A stretch of DNA of 34,178 nucleotides, taken from positions 1 through 34,178 of the forward strand of contig DAHVFB010000030.1 in assembly GCA_027317185.1 (NCBI GenBank), given 5' to 3'. Under the pieces are notes generated by a model. It saw only the letters and a list, made by a program, of their open reading frames with translations. It searched no databases and was not told where the DNA came from. Origin of the DNA: Deltaproteobacteria bacterium. GTDB lineage: Bacteria; Desulfobacterota; Binatia; Binatales; Binataceae. A program made the translations under genes and the position numbers. The number at the start of each line of letters is the position of its first letter. The stretch's first letter is position 1. Below are positions 25,611 through 33,375 of this stretch, in pieces.

Positions 25611-26357
25611 GTGAAATACCTGGAGGGGATGGGGATTATCGTCACCGGCGCCAGCCGCGGGATCGGGCGGGCAATCGCGCTCGAAGTTGCGCGCCGGGGA
25701 GCGGACGTAGCCTTCAATTACCTGAAAAGCGATGCGCAGGCAGGGGAGCTCAAAGCTGAGATCGAAGCTTTGGGGGTACGGGCGCTCGCGTTCAAGGCCG
25801 ATGCGGGCGATCTCAAGGCGGTTCGCGAGATGGTCACCGGAGTCAAGCGGGAATTCGGGAAAATCGACGCGGTGGTTAACAACGCCGGGCTCACGCGCGA
25901 CAAGCTGATCATGATGATGTCCGAAGAGGACTGGTCGGAGGTGATCCGCACCAACTTAACCGGCGCATTCAATTTTTCCCGTGCCGCGGTCTTCAACATG
26001 ATGAAGGCCAAGCGCGGCGCGATCCTGAATATCAGCTCAATTAGCGGGGTGGTTGGAATGCCTGGGCAGGTCAATTATTCCGCTGCCAAAGCAGGACTGA
26101 TCGGTATGACCAAGGCGCTGGCCAAGGAGGTCGGGCGGCACGGCGTGCGGGTCAATGCGATGGCGCTGGGTTTTATCGAAACCGATATGACGGCGGCGCT
26201 CGCCGAAGAGCATCGTAACGCCGCCCGCGCGATGATCCCGCTGGGCAGGTTCGGCAAGGTCGAGGACGTTGCGCCGACGGCCGCCTTCATGCTTTCAGAC
26301 GCTGCCGCATATATCACCGGCGCGGTCATACATATCGATGGCGGACTCGCGATGTGA
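25611..26357 (+). CDS. fabG: 3-oxoacyl-ACP reductase-type SDR
   Basis: A 248-residue short-chain dehydrogenase: NAD(P) loop GASRGIG (13-19), Asn90-Asn91-Ala-Gly, catalytic Ser143, Tyr156 and Lys160 (YSAAK), and the C-terminal ITGAVIHIDGGLAM. Length and motifs fit FabG, which reduces 3-oxoacyl-ACP with NADPH in fatty-acid synthesis. The start is GTG 25611, reading MKYLEGMGIIVTGASRGIG; the initial residues fit the family. No acpP or fab genes adjoin it, so it may act on another keto substrate. Confidence 0.84.
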   Translation: MKYLEGMGIIVTGASRGIGRAIALEVARRGADVAFNYLKSDAQAGELKAEIEALGVRALAFKADAGDLKAVREMVTGVKREFGKIDAVVNNAGLTRDKLIMMMSEEDWSEVIRTNLTGAFNFSRAAVFNMMKAKRGAILNISSISGVVGMPGQVNYSAAKAGLIGMTKALAKEVGRHGVRVNAMALGFIETDMTAALAEEHRNAARAMIPLGRFGKVEDVAPTAAFMLSDAAAYITGAVIHIDGGLAM

Positions 26358-26464
26358 CGCGGGCTGGCCGCTGTATCTATTTTTACTAATCTTTCTAACC
26401 TGGTTGCACTTCGCGGCCGCCTTGAATGGATGGTGGACCGCAACGATAATTGGTGACAAGTGCG

Positions 26465-26980
26465 ATGACCATCGGGCACGAATCGATTTTCCATGAGGCC
26501 GAAATTCCGCAGGCTTCGCGCGAGTTGCAGGAGTTGCGCAATTCGACCGCCTACGCCGCGCCATTCGAAGTGATTCGCCGCCGCGTAATCGACGATCACT
26601 ACGAAGGCCGCATGACGATTGACGCCACCGTGGTGTTGCGAGTGGGTGCGGTCGAAGAGACCGGGGCGGCGCGCGGTGTCGGTGTCGTCCACGCCCTCGA
26701 TATGGCTTTGCGTATCGCGCTGCTTAAATATTTCCCCTATCTGGAATCGGTGCGCGTAACCGAGACCTATACCCATGCGGCGGGCGAATCGACCGAGGCG
26801 GAAGTGCTTTCGGTAAAAAAGTTTTCTGATGGCGAGCAGTCGTGGACGACGCTTGCGAAATCGAGCAACTCCGTCGAAGCCGGCTGGAAATCGCTGGTCG
26901 ATGGCTATGAATGGCGTATAAACCTCGAGAATCTAAAGCATAAGCGGGGCACCACCAACCCGCGCATCTCGCGGCGATAG
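26465..26980 (+). CDS. stand-alone LeuA/CimA regulatory (dimerisation) domain protein
   Basis: A 171-residue protein whose body matches the C-terminal allosteric domain of 2-isopropylmalate and citramalate synthases: FEVIRRRVIDDHYEGRMTID, ATVVLRVGAVEETGAARGVG, HALDMALRIALLKYFPYLES, then TEAEVLSVKKFSDGEQSWTT and EAGWKSLVDGYEWRI. In those enzymes this domain binds leucine or isoleucine and inhibits the catalytic barrel. No catalytic barrel is encoded here. It may be a free regulatory subunit or an amino-acid-binding protein. ATG 26465 is preferred to TTG 26450. The gene stands between FabG and a DCC protein. Confidence 0.8.
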   Translation: MTIGHESIFHEAEIPQASRELQELRNSTAYAAPFEVIRRRVIDDHYEGRMTIDATVVLRVGAVEETGAARGVGVVHALDMALRIALLKYFPYLESVRVTETYTHAAGESTEAEVLSVKKFSDGEQSWTTLAKSSNSVEAGWKSLVDGYEWRINLENLKHKRGTTNPRISRR

Positions 26981-27000
26981 CCGGGTTGAATGCGGATTCG

Positions 27001-27417
27001 ATGACGGCCTCCAGCCAAACTCGTGGACATGCGGCGCCGGGCCGTCTGGCGGTGTTGTATGATGGTGATTGCGAGCTGTGCCGTGCGATGCTGCAGGCGG
27101 TGCGTCAGTTCGATAATTCCGGGAATATAGACGCGCTTGATTTCCATGACGAACAGGTGCGAGCCGCGTTTCCGGAACTGAGCCGCGAGCAACTGATGGA
27201 ACAACTGCATGCGGTCGACGATCGTGGCCGGGTGTTCCGCGGTGCGCGCGCGATCAATGAGATCCTGCGCCGTCAGGGCGGAGTTGCTGGCGCGCTGGCT
27301 TACCTCTGGTATATTCCGGGTTACGCTTGGCTCGCCGACTGGCAGTACCAGCGAATCGCGAGGTCGCGTTATCGTTACCGGCCGAGTAATTCATCGGATT
27401 CGCTTCGATCCGGCTGA
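27001..27417 (+). CDS. DCC-type (DUF393) thiol protein
   Basis: A 138-residue protein with the DCC signature: LAVLYDGDCELCRAM near residue 16, with Asp-x-x-Cys; the body has LDFHDEQVRAAFPELSREQL and a YLWYIPGYAWLADWQYQRIA segment, a hydrophobic C-terminal portion. DCC/DUF393 proteins are thioredoxin-like and predicted to be thiol-disulfide oxidoreductases. ATG 27001 is taken, TTG 26986 being an alternative. The gene precedes cysS by 44 bp. The actual partner is unknown. Confidence 0.82.
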   Translation: MTASSQTRGHAAPGRLAVLYDGDCELCRAMLQAVRQFDNSGNIDALDFHDEQVRAAFPELSREQLMEQLHAVDDRGRVFRGARAINEILRRQGGVAGALAYLWYIPGYAWLADWQYQRIARSRYRYRPSNSSDSLRSG

Positions 27418-27461
27418 AGCCATCGCGGGTTTTCGAGGCTTGTGCCGCTGACTTGTTTCAG

Positions 27462-28892
27462 ATGAAACCATTCCAGATTTTCAACACGCTGACGCGCAAG
27501 GTGGAGGAGTTCATACCGCTTAATCCTCCGCTGGCGACGATGTACTCGTGCGGTCCGACCGTGTACCTGCCGCAACATCTCGGCAATATGCGCGCCTATC
27601 TGTTCGTCGATACCCTCAAACGTGCGATGCGCCTGCACGGCTATGACGTCCGCCATGTGATGAATATCACTGACGTCGGCCATATGACCTCGGACGAAGA
27701 CGAGGGCGAAGACAAGATCGAGAAGACCGCGCGCGCGCAGGGCAAGTCGCCGCTCGAAATCGCGAACTTCTACATCGCCCAGTTCCAGCGCGATCTGGCC
27801 GCCCTTAATATCGAGCCGCCGATGAATTACACGCGGGCGACTGATCATATTGGCGATATGATCGTATTGATCCAGCGCATCATCGATCACGGTTATGCCT
27901 ACGTCACCAACAGCGGAGTTTATTTCGAGGTCGAGAAATGGCGCGGGCCCGACCGAATCGGAAGGTTGTCCCGCCAAAGCCTTGACGAGCAACACGCTGG
28001 CCAACGGCTGGATCATTCGACCGACAAAAAAAATCCGCACGATTTTGCGCTGTGGGTGTTGAATCAGCCCTCGCACATCATGCAGTGGGAAAGTCCCTGG
28101 GGCCGCGGCTATCCGGGCTGGCACATCGAATGTTCCGCGATGTCGATCAGATATCTCGGCGAAACTATCGACCTTCATACCGGCGGGCTCGATCACATAC
28201 CGATTCATCACGAGAACGAGATTGCCCAATCCGAAAGCGCGACGGGCCATCCGTTCGTACGCTATTTCGTCCACAATGCCTTCCTGCTCGGAATGGAGGG
28301 GGCGAAGATCAGCAAGAGCGCCGGCAAGTTCCCATTGGTGGATGATCTGACTGCGGCGGGGATCGATCCGTTGGCGTTCCGGCTGTTCTGCTTCGGCGCG
28401 AAATATCGATCGGAACTGGCCTTTAGCCTCGAGTCGGCGCGCGGGGCGCAGAAAAATCTGGAGTATTTTTGGGAATTCGCCTACGCTTTGCCGGACGATG
28501 CTGCTGCGGCGGCGGCTGATTCCGACTGGGCGCTCGACTATGAGCGCAACTTCGCCGCGGCGTTGGCCGACGATCTGAATACTCCGCGAGCGTTGGCGGT
28601 GGCGCTGGATCTGGTGGGGGAAGCCTACCGGCGGCAGGATCGGAAGATCTGGCATAGCCTGCGGCGGCTCGACAGTGTGCTGGGGCTGGGACTTGAGGAA
28701 CGCCGGCTGGCCGCGCAGGCGCAATTCCCGGAAACTGTACGGAAATTGCGCAGCGAGCGGGATGCGGCCCGCGCGGCGAAGGACTTCCAACGATCCGATG
28801 AATTGCGGCTGCGGATTATCGCGGAGGGCTACGAGGTGAAGGATACGCCGGGAGGCACGTTGATCAGTCCACGGCGCGCAAGTCTGTCATGA
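27462..28892 (+). CDS. cysS: cysteinyl-tRNA synthetase
   Basis: A 476-residue class I synthetase that charges tRNA-Cys. It has Cys30 in YSCGPTVY (zinc ligand), the nucleotide-binding PQHLGNMRAYLFVDTL in place of HIGH, PGWHIECSAMS and HHENEIAQSE (the other zinc ligands), and KISKS at 282-286. The C-terminal part is the usual helical anticodon-binding region ending in FQRSDELRLRIIAEGYEVKD. ATG 27462 is preferred over TTG 27453. Length fits the family (about 460-480). Confidence 0.97.
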   Translation: MKPFQIFNTLTRKVEEFIPLNPPLATMYSCGPTVYLPQHLGNMRAYLFVDTLKRAMRLHGYDVRHVMNITDVGHMTSDEDEGEDKIEKTARAQGKSPLEIANFYIAQFQRDLAALNIEPPMNYTRATDHIGDMIVLIQRIIDHGYAYVTNSGVYFEVEKWRGPDRIGRLSRQSLDEQHAGQRLDHSTDKKNPHDFALWVLNQPSHIMQWESPWGRGYPGWHIECSAMSIRYLGETIDLHTGGLDHIPIHHENEIAQSESATGHPFVRYFVHNAFLLGMEGAKISKSAGKFPLVDDLTAAGIDPLAFRLFCFGAKYRSELAFSLESARGAQKNLEYFWEFAYALPDDAAAAAADSDWALDYERNFAAALADDLNTPRALAVALDLVGEAYRRQDRKIWHSLRRLDSVLGLGLEERRLAAQAQFPETVRKLRSERDAARAAKDFQRSDELRLRIIAEGYEVKDTPGGTLISPRRASLS

Positions 28893-28945
28893 TGAATTGC
28901 GCGCGGATTTTCTAAACTTTCTATTCCAAACCCTGCGAGCGCAAA

Positions 28946-29818
28946 ATGGCGATTAAGTTAAAAAATTTCGATACCCGCCTTGGCACTCAGGATACGCCCG
29001 AAGTCCGGCATCTCGATCCCGGCAACGCGCCGTTTTATCTGCCGGTCGGTGACGAGGCGGATATTTTTTCCGCCGCGTACCGGGCGCGGCTGCCGGTCCT
29101 TCTGAAGGGGCCAACCGGATGCGGCAAAACGCGCTTCGTCGAACATATGGCGCATCGGCTGGCCGAGCTTGCCAACGGGCCCAACGAATTGATCACCGTC
29201 GCCTGCCATGAAGACCTTACCGGCTGCGATCTGGTGGGTCGTTTTCTGATTCAGGCCGACGAAACCGTATGGGTTGACGGACCGCTCACCCAGGCCGTCC
29301 GCCGTGGCGCCATTTGTTATTTGGATGAAGTGGTCGAAGCGCGCAAGGACACCACCGTGTTGATCCATCCGCTGTCGGACCATCGGCGCATTCTGCCGAT
29401 CGAGAAGCGCGGCGAAACTTTGGAGGCCCATCCCGGCTTCCTGCTCTGTATTTCTTACAATCCCGGCTATCAGAGCATCCAGAAGAACCTGAAGCATTCC
29501 ACTCGCCAGCGTTTCGTCACGATCGAATTCACCTATCCGCCGGCGGAAAAGGAAGCCGCCATCATCGCGCATGAATCGGGCGTGAGTGCCGAGATAGCCG
29601 GCCAGTTGGCCCTGCTCGGTGAGAAGGTCCGCCATCTGAAAGCCTCGGGCCTCGAAGAGGGCGCTTCGACTCGTTTGCTGATCTATGCCGGCGAGTTGAT
29701 TCAACAGGGTATCGCGCCGCAGCGCGCGGCCACCGTCGCGGTTACCTGGTCGCTGACCGACGAGACCGAAAGCAAGCGCGCGATCGATGAGGTGGTCAAG
29801 GCGATCTTCCCGGCCTGA
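28946..29818 (+). CDS. CbbQ/NirQ/NorQ-type AAA+ ATPase
   Basis: A 290-residue MoxR-type AAA ATPase: Walker A GPTGCGKT (55-62), Walker B region [10 protein letters not shown], sensor ISYNPGYQ and a C-terminal lid ([18 protein letters not shown]). CbbQ-type ATPases reactivate or assemble metal enzymes such as RuBisCO or nitric-oxide reductase, working with a VWA-domain partner (CbbO, NorD). No VWA gene adjoins it here; the next gene is threonine aldolase. It may serve another metalloenzyme or use a distant partner. Confidence 0.88.
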   Translation: MAIKLKNFDTRLGTQDTPEVRHLDPGNAPFYLPVGDEADIFSAAYRARLPVLLKGPTGCGKTRFVEHMAHRLAELANGPNELITVACHEDLTGCDLVGRFLIQADETVWVDGPLTQAVRRGAICYLDEVVEARKDTTVLIHPLSDHRRILPIEKRGETLEAHPGFLLCISYNPGYQSIQKNLKHSTRQRFVTIEFTYPPAEKEAAIIAHESGVSAEIAGQLALLGEKVRHLKASGLEEGASTRLLIYAGELIQQGIAPQRAATVAVTWSLTDETESKRAIDEVVKAIFPA

Positions 29819-29872
29819 CCGCTATTCGCCACTGAAAATAAGAGCAGCAGTCAACCGCGTAACCGTGCAACT

Positions 29873-30919
29873 TTGATCGATCTACGTAGCGATACCGTCA
29901 CTTTGCCTACTCCCGCGATGCGCGAGGCGATCGCGCGCGCCGAACTGGGCGACGACGTCTACGGCGAGGATCCGACGATCAATCGGCTGGAGGCGCTCGC
30001 CGCGGACAAGATCGGCAAACCGGCCGCGATGCTGGTGCCGAGCGGCACCATGGGCAATCTGATCGCGCTCCTTGCGCATTGCCCACGCGGCACCAAGGCG
30101 CTGGTCGGTTCGCTCTCGCACAGCAACCTGTATGAGGGTGGCGGGGCCTCGGCGCTCGGTGGAATTATCCTGACCCCGATTCCCAACACGGCCGAAGGCG
30201 AACTTGAGCTCGACGTGCTGGCGGCCGAGCTGGACCTGCCGGCCGACCCGCATTTCGCGCTTGCGGCGGTGGTGACGATCGAAAATACGCACAATCGATG
30301 CGGTGGAGAGGCGATTGCGCTAGCCCATATGGCGAGCGTCGCGGAGTTGGCGCATCGGCGCTCCCTGCCGGTGCATCTTGATGGTGCGCGCATCTTCAAC
30401 GCCGCGTTGGCGCTCGAAACCGACGCGCGTACGATTGCGCGACATGCTGATTCGGTCTCGTTCTGCCTGTCGAAGGGGATGGCCGCGCCGGTCGGATCGC
30501 TGCTATGCGGCAGCCGCGAGTTTATCGATCGCGCGCGTAGAATCCGCAAGACGCTGGGTGGAGGCATGCGTCAGGCGGGGATAATCGCGGCGGCCGGTAT
30601 AGTGGCGATGGAAACCATGATCGACCGGCTCGCCGAAGACCATCGCAATGCCCAGGTGCTGGCCGACGGACTCAAGCCGATCGATGGCATTCGCGTACAG
30701 CAGGCCCGTCGGCGCACCAACATGGTCTTCTTTGAAGTGCAGGGCGGCGCGCCTCGCGCGGCCAGTTTTGAAGCCGCCCTCAAGCATCGTGGCGTACTGG
30801 TCTCCGCACGCAACGCGACCGTGTTTCGTGCGGTAACTCATTATGGAATAGAGGCGGCAGATGTGGATCGAGCGATCGCGGCCGCCCGCGAAGCCGCCGC
30901 CGAAGCCTTCGCCAATTGA
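29873..30919 (+). CDS. ltaE: L-threonine aldolase (PLP-dependent)
   Basis: A 348-residue aldolase that splits threonine or allo-threonine to glycine and acetaldehyde. It opens IDLRSDTVTLPTPAMREAI as most members do, with GDDVYGEDPTINRLEALAA, VPSGTMGNLIALLAHC, VTIENTHNRCGG, HLDGARIFNAA (Asp170 toward PLP) and SFCLSKGMAAPVGS, where Lys201 would bind PLP. The start is TTG 29873, the only start that keeps the N-terminal motif. The next SDR follows 5 bp after its stop, so the two share a transcript. Confidence 0.9.
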   Translation: MIDLRSDTVTLPTPAMREAIARAELGDDVYGEDPTINRLEALAADKIGKPAAMLVPSGTMGNLIALLAHCPRGTKALVGSLSHSNLYEGGGASALGGIILTPIPNTAEGELELDVLAAELDLPADPHFALAAVVTIENTHNRCGGEAIALAHMASVAELAHRRSLPVHLDGARIFNAALALETDARTIARHADSVSFCLSKGMAAPVGSLLCGSREFIDRARRIRKTLGGGMRQAGIIAAAGIVAMETMIDRLAEDHRNAQVLADGLKPIDGIRVQQARRRTNMVFFEVQGGAPRAASFEAALKHRGVLVSARNATVFRAVTHYGIEAADVDRAIAAAREAAAEAFAN

Positions 30920-30924
30920 AAGTC

Positions 30925-31707
30925 ATGAACTCACTGGATTCACTGTTCTCGCTGCGTGGCCATACCGGATTGGTGACCGGCGCTTCATCCGGACTCGGGG
31001 TCGAATGCGCGCATGCGCTGGCGATTGGCGGTGCCGACGTGGCGCTGGTGGCGCGTCGTGCCGATCGCGTGGCGGCGCTGGCCGCCGAACTGGCGGAAAA
31101 ATATGGCGTTCGGACTTTTGCCGCCGGCTGCGATGTGACCTACGATGAAGAAATCGATCGCACGCTGGCGCTGGTCCGCGGCCAACTCGGAGAGGTCGAC
31201 ATCCTGATCAACAATGCCGGTATTTCCCCGACCGGTCCGGCCGAGACCTTTGCGCGCGATCAATGGGACGCGACTATCGCTACCAACCTGACCGCGCCGA
31301 TGGTGCTCTCGCAGCGGGTGGCCGCGCGGCTGATCGAACTGGGCCGGCCGGGCAGGATTATAAACATCACGTCGGTACTGGCGGCATACGGCAGCGCAGT
31401 CTACCGGCTGGCGTCTTACACCGCCGCCAAGGGCGCACTCGCCAACCTGACGCGCCAGCATGCGATCGAATGGGCGCGCTATGGAATTCTGGTCAACGCG
31501 ATCGCGCCCGGATGGATTCCAACCGAGGCCACGGCAGGCGGAATCGCCAAGCCGAAATATCGTGAGCGGATGGAAAGCTTCACCCCGATGGGCCGTCTCG
31601 GAACCTCGGAAGAAATTCGCGGAGCGGTGATCTTTCTCGCCAGCGCGGCGGCCAGCTATGTCACCGGATCCACGATCTCGGTCGATGGCGGCTATCAATC
31701 CTGGTAA
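30925..31707 (+). CDS. short-chain dehydrogenase/reductase (SDR)
   Basis: A 260-residue classical SDR: TGASSGLG nucleotide loop (18-25), ILINNAGISP, IINITSVLAAYGS with the catalytic Ser, the active-site SYTAAKGALANL (Tyr, Lys), the downstream IAPGWIPTEAT, and a final VTGSTISVDGGYQSW. Proteins of this kind often act on gluconate, polyols or acyl groups; the substrate is not evident. ATG 30925 lies 5 bp past the ltaE stop; TTG 30916 would overlap it. Co-transcription with ltaE hints at a 2-amino-3-oxo or 3-hydroxy acid substrate, which is speculation. Confidence 0.85.
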   Translation: MNSLDSLFSLRGHTGLVTGASSGLGVECAHALAIGGADVALVARRADRVAALAAELAEKYGVRTFAAGCDVTYDEEIDRTLALVRGQLGEVDILINNAGISPTGPAETFARDQWDATIATNLTAPMVLSQRVAARLIELGRPGRIINITSVLAAYGSAVYRLASYTAAKGALANLTRQHAIEWARYGILVNAIAPGWIPTEATAGGIAKPKYRERMESFTPMGRLGTSEEIRGAVIFLASAAASYVTGSTISVDGGYQSW

Positions 31708-31776
31708 ACGATTCGCTTCTGATTTGACATCCCCAGTTGAACCGCCCGGTGCGGTCGGGTAAGCCTCTCGGTCAAT

Positions 31777-31793
31777 CACCGCTTCCCGCGGTG
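31777..31793 (+). promoter_or_regulatory. hairpin just upstream of the permease start
   Basis: CACCGC and GCGGTG pair around TTCCC, ending 7 bp before ATG 31801, where a ribosome site would lie. No Shine-Dalgarno motif is visible there. The stem could mask the start or be incidental. Confidence 0.3.
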
Positions 31794-31800
31794 CCAACGC

Positions 31801-33261
31801 ATGAGCGATTCAAACCATGATCTGAGAGCGCAGATGCTGCGGCGCAAGCCGGTCGCGATGCTGCTGCGCGAGGCGGCAGCGCCGGGCGGACTCAAACGCG
31901 CCCTGCGGGCGTTCGATCTCACGCTGCTCGGAATCGGCGCGATCGTGGGGGCGGGCGTCTTCGTGCTTACCGGCGTGGCCGCTAAAGAATATGCCGGTCC
32001 GGCCGTCGTGCTTTCTTTTTGCGTCTCCGGCTTTGCATGTGCGATGGCGGCGCTGTGCTACGCCGAATTCGCCGCCATGATTCCGGTGGCGGGCAGCGCC
32101 TACTCTTACGCCTATGCCACGATGGGCGAATTGGTCGGCTGGATTATCGGCTGGGACCTGGTGCTCGAATACGCGGTAGGTTCGGCGGCGGTCGCGGTCG
32201 GATGGTCCGGCTACCTGCGGGTGATTCTGGAGGGCGTTGGGATTCATCTTCCTGCCGCGTTGAGCCATGCCCCGGGGTCTGCTCCCGGCGCGATCCTCGA
32301 TCTGCCGGCATTGCTGATCGTACTGGCGGTTTCCGCGGTGCTCTATGTCGGCATCTCGGAGAGCGCCCGGTTTAATTCGCTGATCGTCGGAATCAAGCTG
32401 GTGGTGATTGGAATCGTGATCGTCGTGGGGGCATTTTACGTGCGTCCCTCGAACTGGAGTCCGTTCGCTCCGCTCGGATGGGGCGGCGTAATGAAGGGCG
32501 CAGCGGTGATTTTCTTTGCTTATATAGGATTCGATGCGGTCTCGACTGCGGCCGAGGAAGTGGTCGATCCGCAGCGCGATTTGCCGATCGGGATACTTGG
32601 CTCGCTCTTCGCCTGCACGCTGCTATACGTTTTGGTCGCCGCGGTGGTGACCGGGATGGTTCCGGCACGCATCCTTGATATCAACGCCCCGCTCGCCTCG
32701 GCCTTCGTGATCCGCGGACTGAAGGCGCTCTCGGGAATTATCTCGCTCGGCGCGGTAGCCGGCCTGACCTCGGTTTTGCTGGTGCTGCTGCTCGGTCAAT
32801 CACGAATCTTTTATGCGGTCTCGCGCGATGGCTTGTTGCCGCCGGCCTTCTCCAAAATACATCCGCGCTTCAAGACTCCGTACATCCCGACCACCATCAC
32901 CGCAGTTGTGGTGGCGATTGCCGCGGCGCTGCTGCCGATTCAGGAGATCGCCGAGCTAACCAATATCGGGACCCTGTTCGCGTTCGTGCTGGTATGCCTC
33001 GGCATCTGGATTCTGCGCCATCTGGAGCCTGGCCTGAAACGTCCGTTCCGGACCCCGCTGGTGCCGCTCGTACCGATCCTGGGGGTGATATTCTGCTTTT
33101 ACCTGATGGCGAGTCTGCCGCGAATTACGTGGGAGCGGTTTTTCATCTGGATGGGTATCGGGCTGATTATCTATTTCGCTTACGGGCGGCATCACAGCCG
33201 CGTCGCGGCCGAGTACCGCAAGCTCGATCCCGAAGCGGCGGCAGCCCGCCCGGCACGCTAG
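31801..33261 (+). CDS. amino-acid permease, APC superfamily (CAT-like)
   Basis: A 486-residue membrane protein with about twelve hydrophobic helices. The first has GIGAIVGAGVFVLTGVAAK, the substrate-site glycine motif of APC transporters; later AEFAAMIPVAGSAYSYAYA, FFAYIGFDAVSTAAEEVVDP and RIFYAVSRDGLLPPAF are typical of cationic amino-acid (CAT, YfnA-like) transporters. It imports amino acids with protons or by exchange. The N-terminus is charged (LRRKP). The ATG has no ribosome motif, and a hairpin ends 7 bp upstream. The stop codon lies in a perfect 11-bp hairpin. Confidence 0.9.
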   Translation: MSDSNHDLRAQMLRRKPVAMLLREAAAPGGLKRALRAFDLTLLGIGAIVGAGVFVLTGVAAKEYAGPAVVLSFCVSGFACAMAALCYAEFAAMIPVAGSAYSYAYATMGELVGWIIGWDLVLEYAVGSAAVAVGWSGYLRVILEGVGIHLPAALSHAPGSAPGAILDLPALLIVLAVSAVLYVGISESARFNSLIVGIKLVVIGIVIVVGAFYVRPSNWSPFAPLGWGGVMKGAAVIFFAYIGFDAVSTAAEEVVDPQRDLPIGILGSLFACTLLYVLVAAVVTGMVPARILDINAPLASAFVIRGLKALSGIISLGAVAGLTSVLLVLLLGQSRIFYAVSRDGLLPPAFSKIHPRFKTPYIPTTITAVVVAIAAALLPIQEIAELTNIGTLFAFVLVCLGIWILRHLEPGLKRPFRTPLVPLVPILGVIFCFYLMASLPRITWERFFIWMGIGLIIYFAYGRHHSRVAAEYRKLDPEAAAARPAR

Positions 33262-33280
33262 TGAAGCGTTAGCGTGCCGG
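33250..33280 (+). terminator. hairpin spanning the permease stop codon
   Basis: CCGGCACGCTA (33250-33260) and TAGCGTGCCGG (33270-33280) form a perfect 11-bp stem with a 9-base loop. The TAG stop of the permease (33259-33261) is at the top of the left arm. No T-run follows, so a Rho-assisted stop or an mRNA 3'-end stabiliser is likely. Confidence 0.5.
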
Positions 33281-33375
33281 TGCGCCTTGACTTGACGGGG
33301 CGGGCGAGTCTATCCAGAACTTGACCCTAAGATTGATGCTTTTTGAACAGCTGAAGTAACAGAGGAAGCCCAGCG

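Noticed and set aside
27375-28790. 471-codon open frame antisense to cysS
   Set aside because: cysS is certain on the plus strand; the antisense product resembles nothing.
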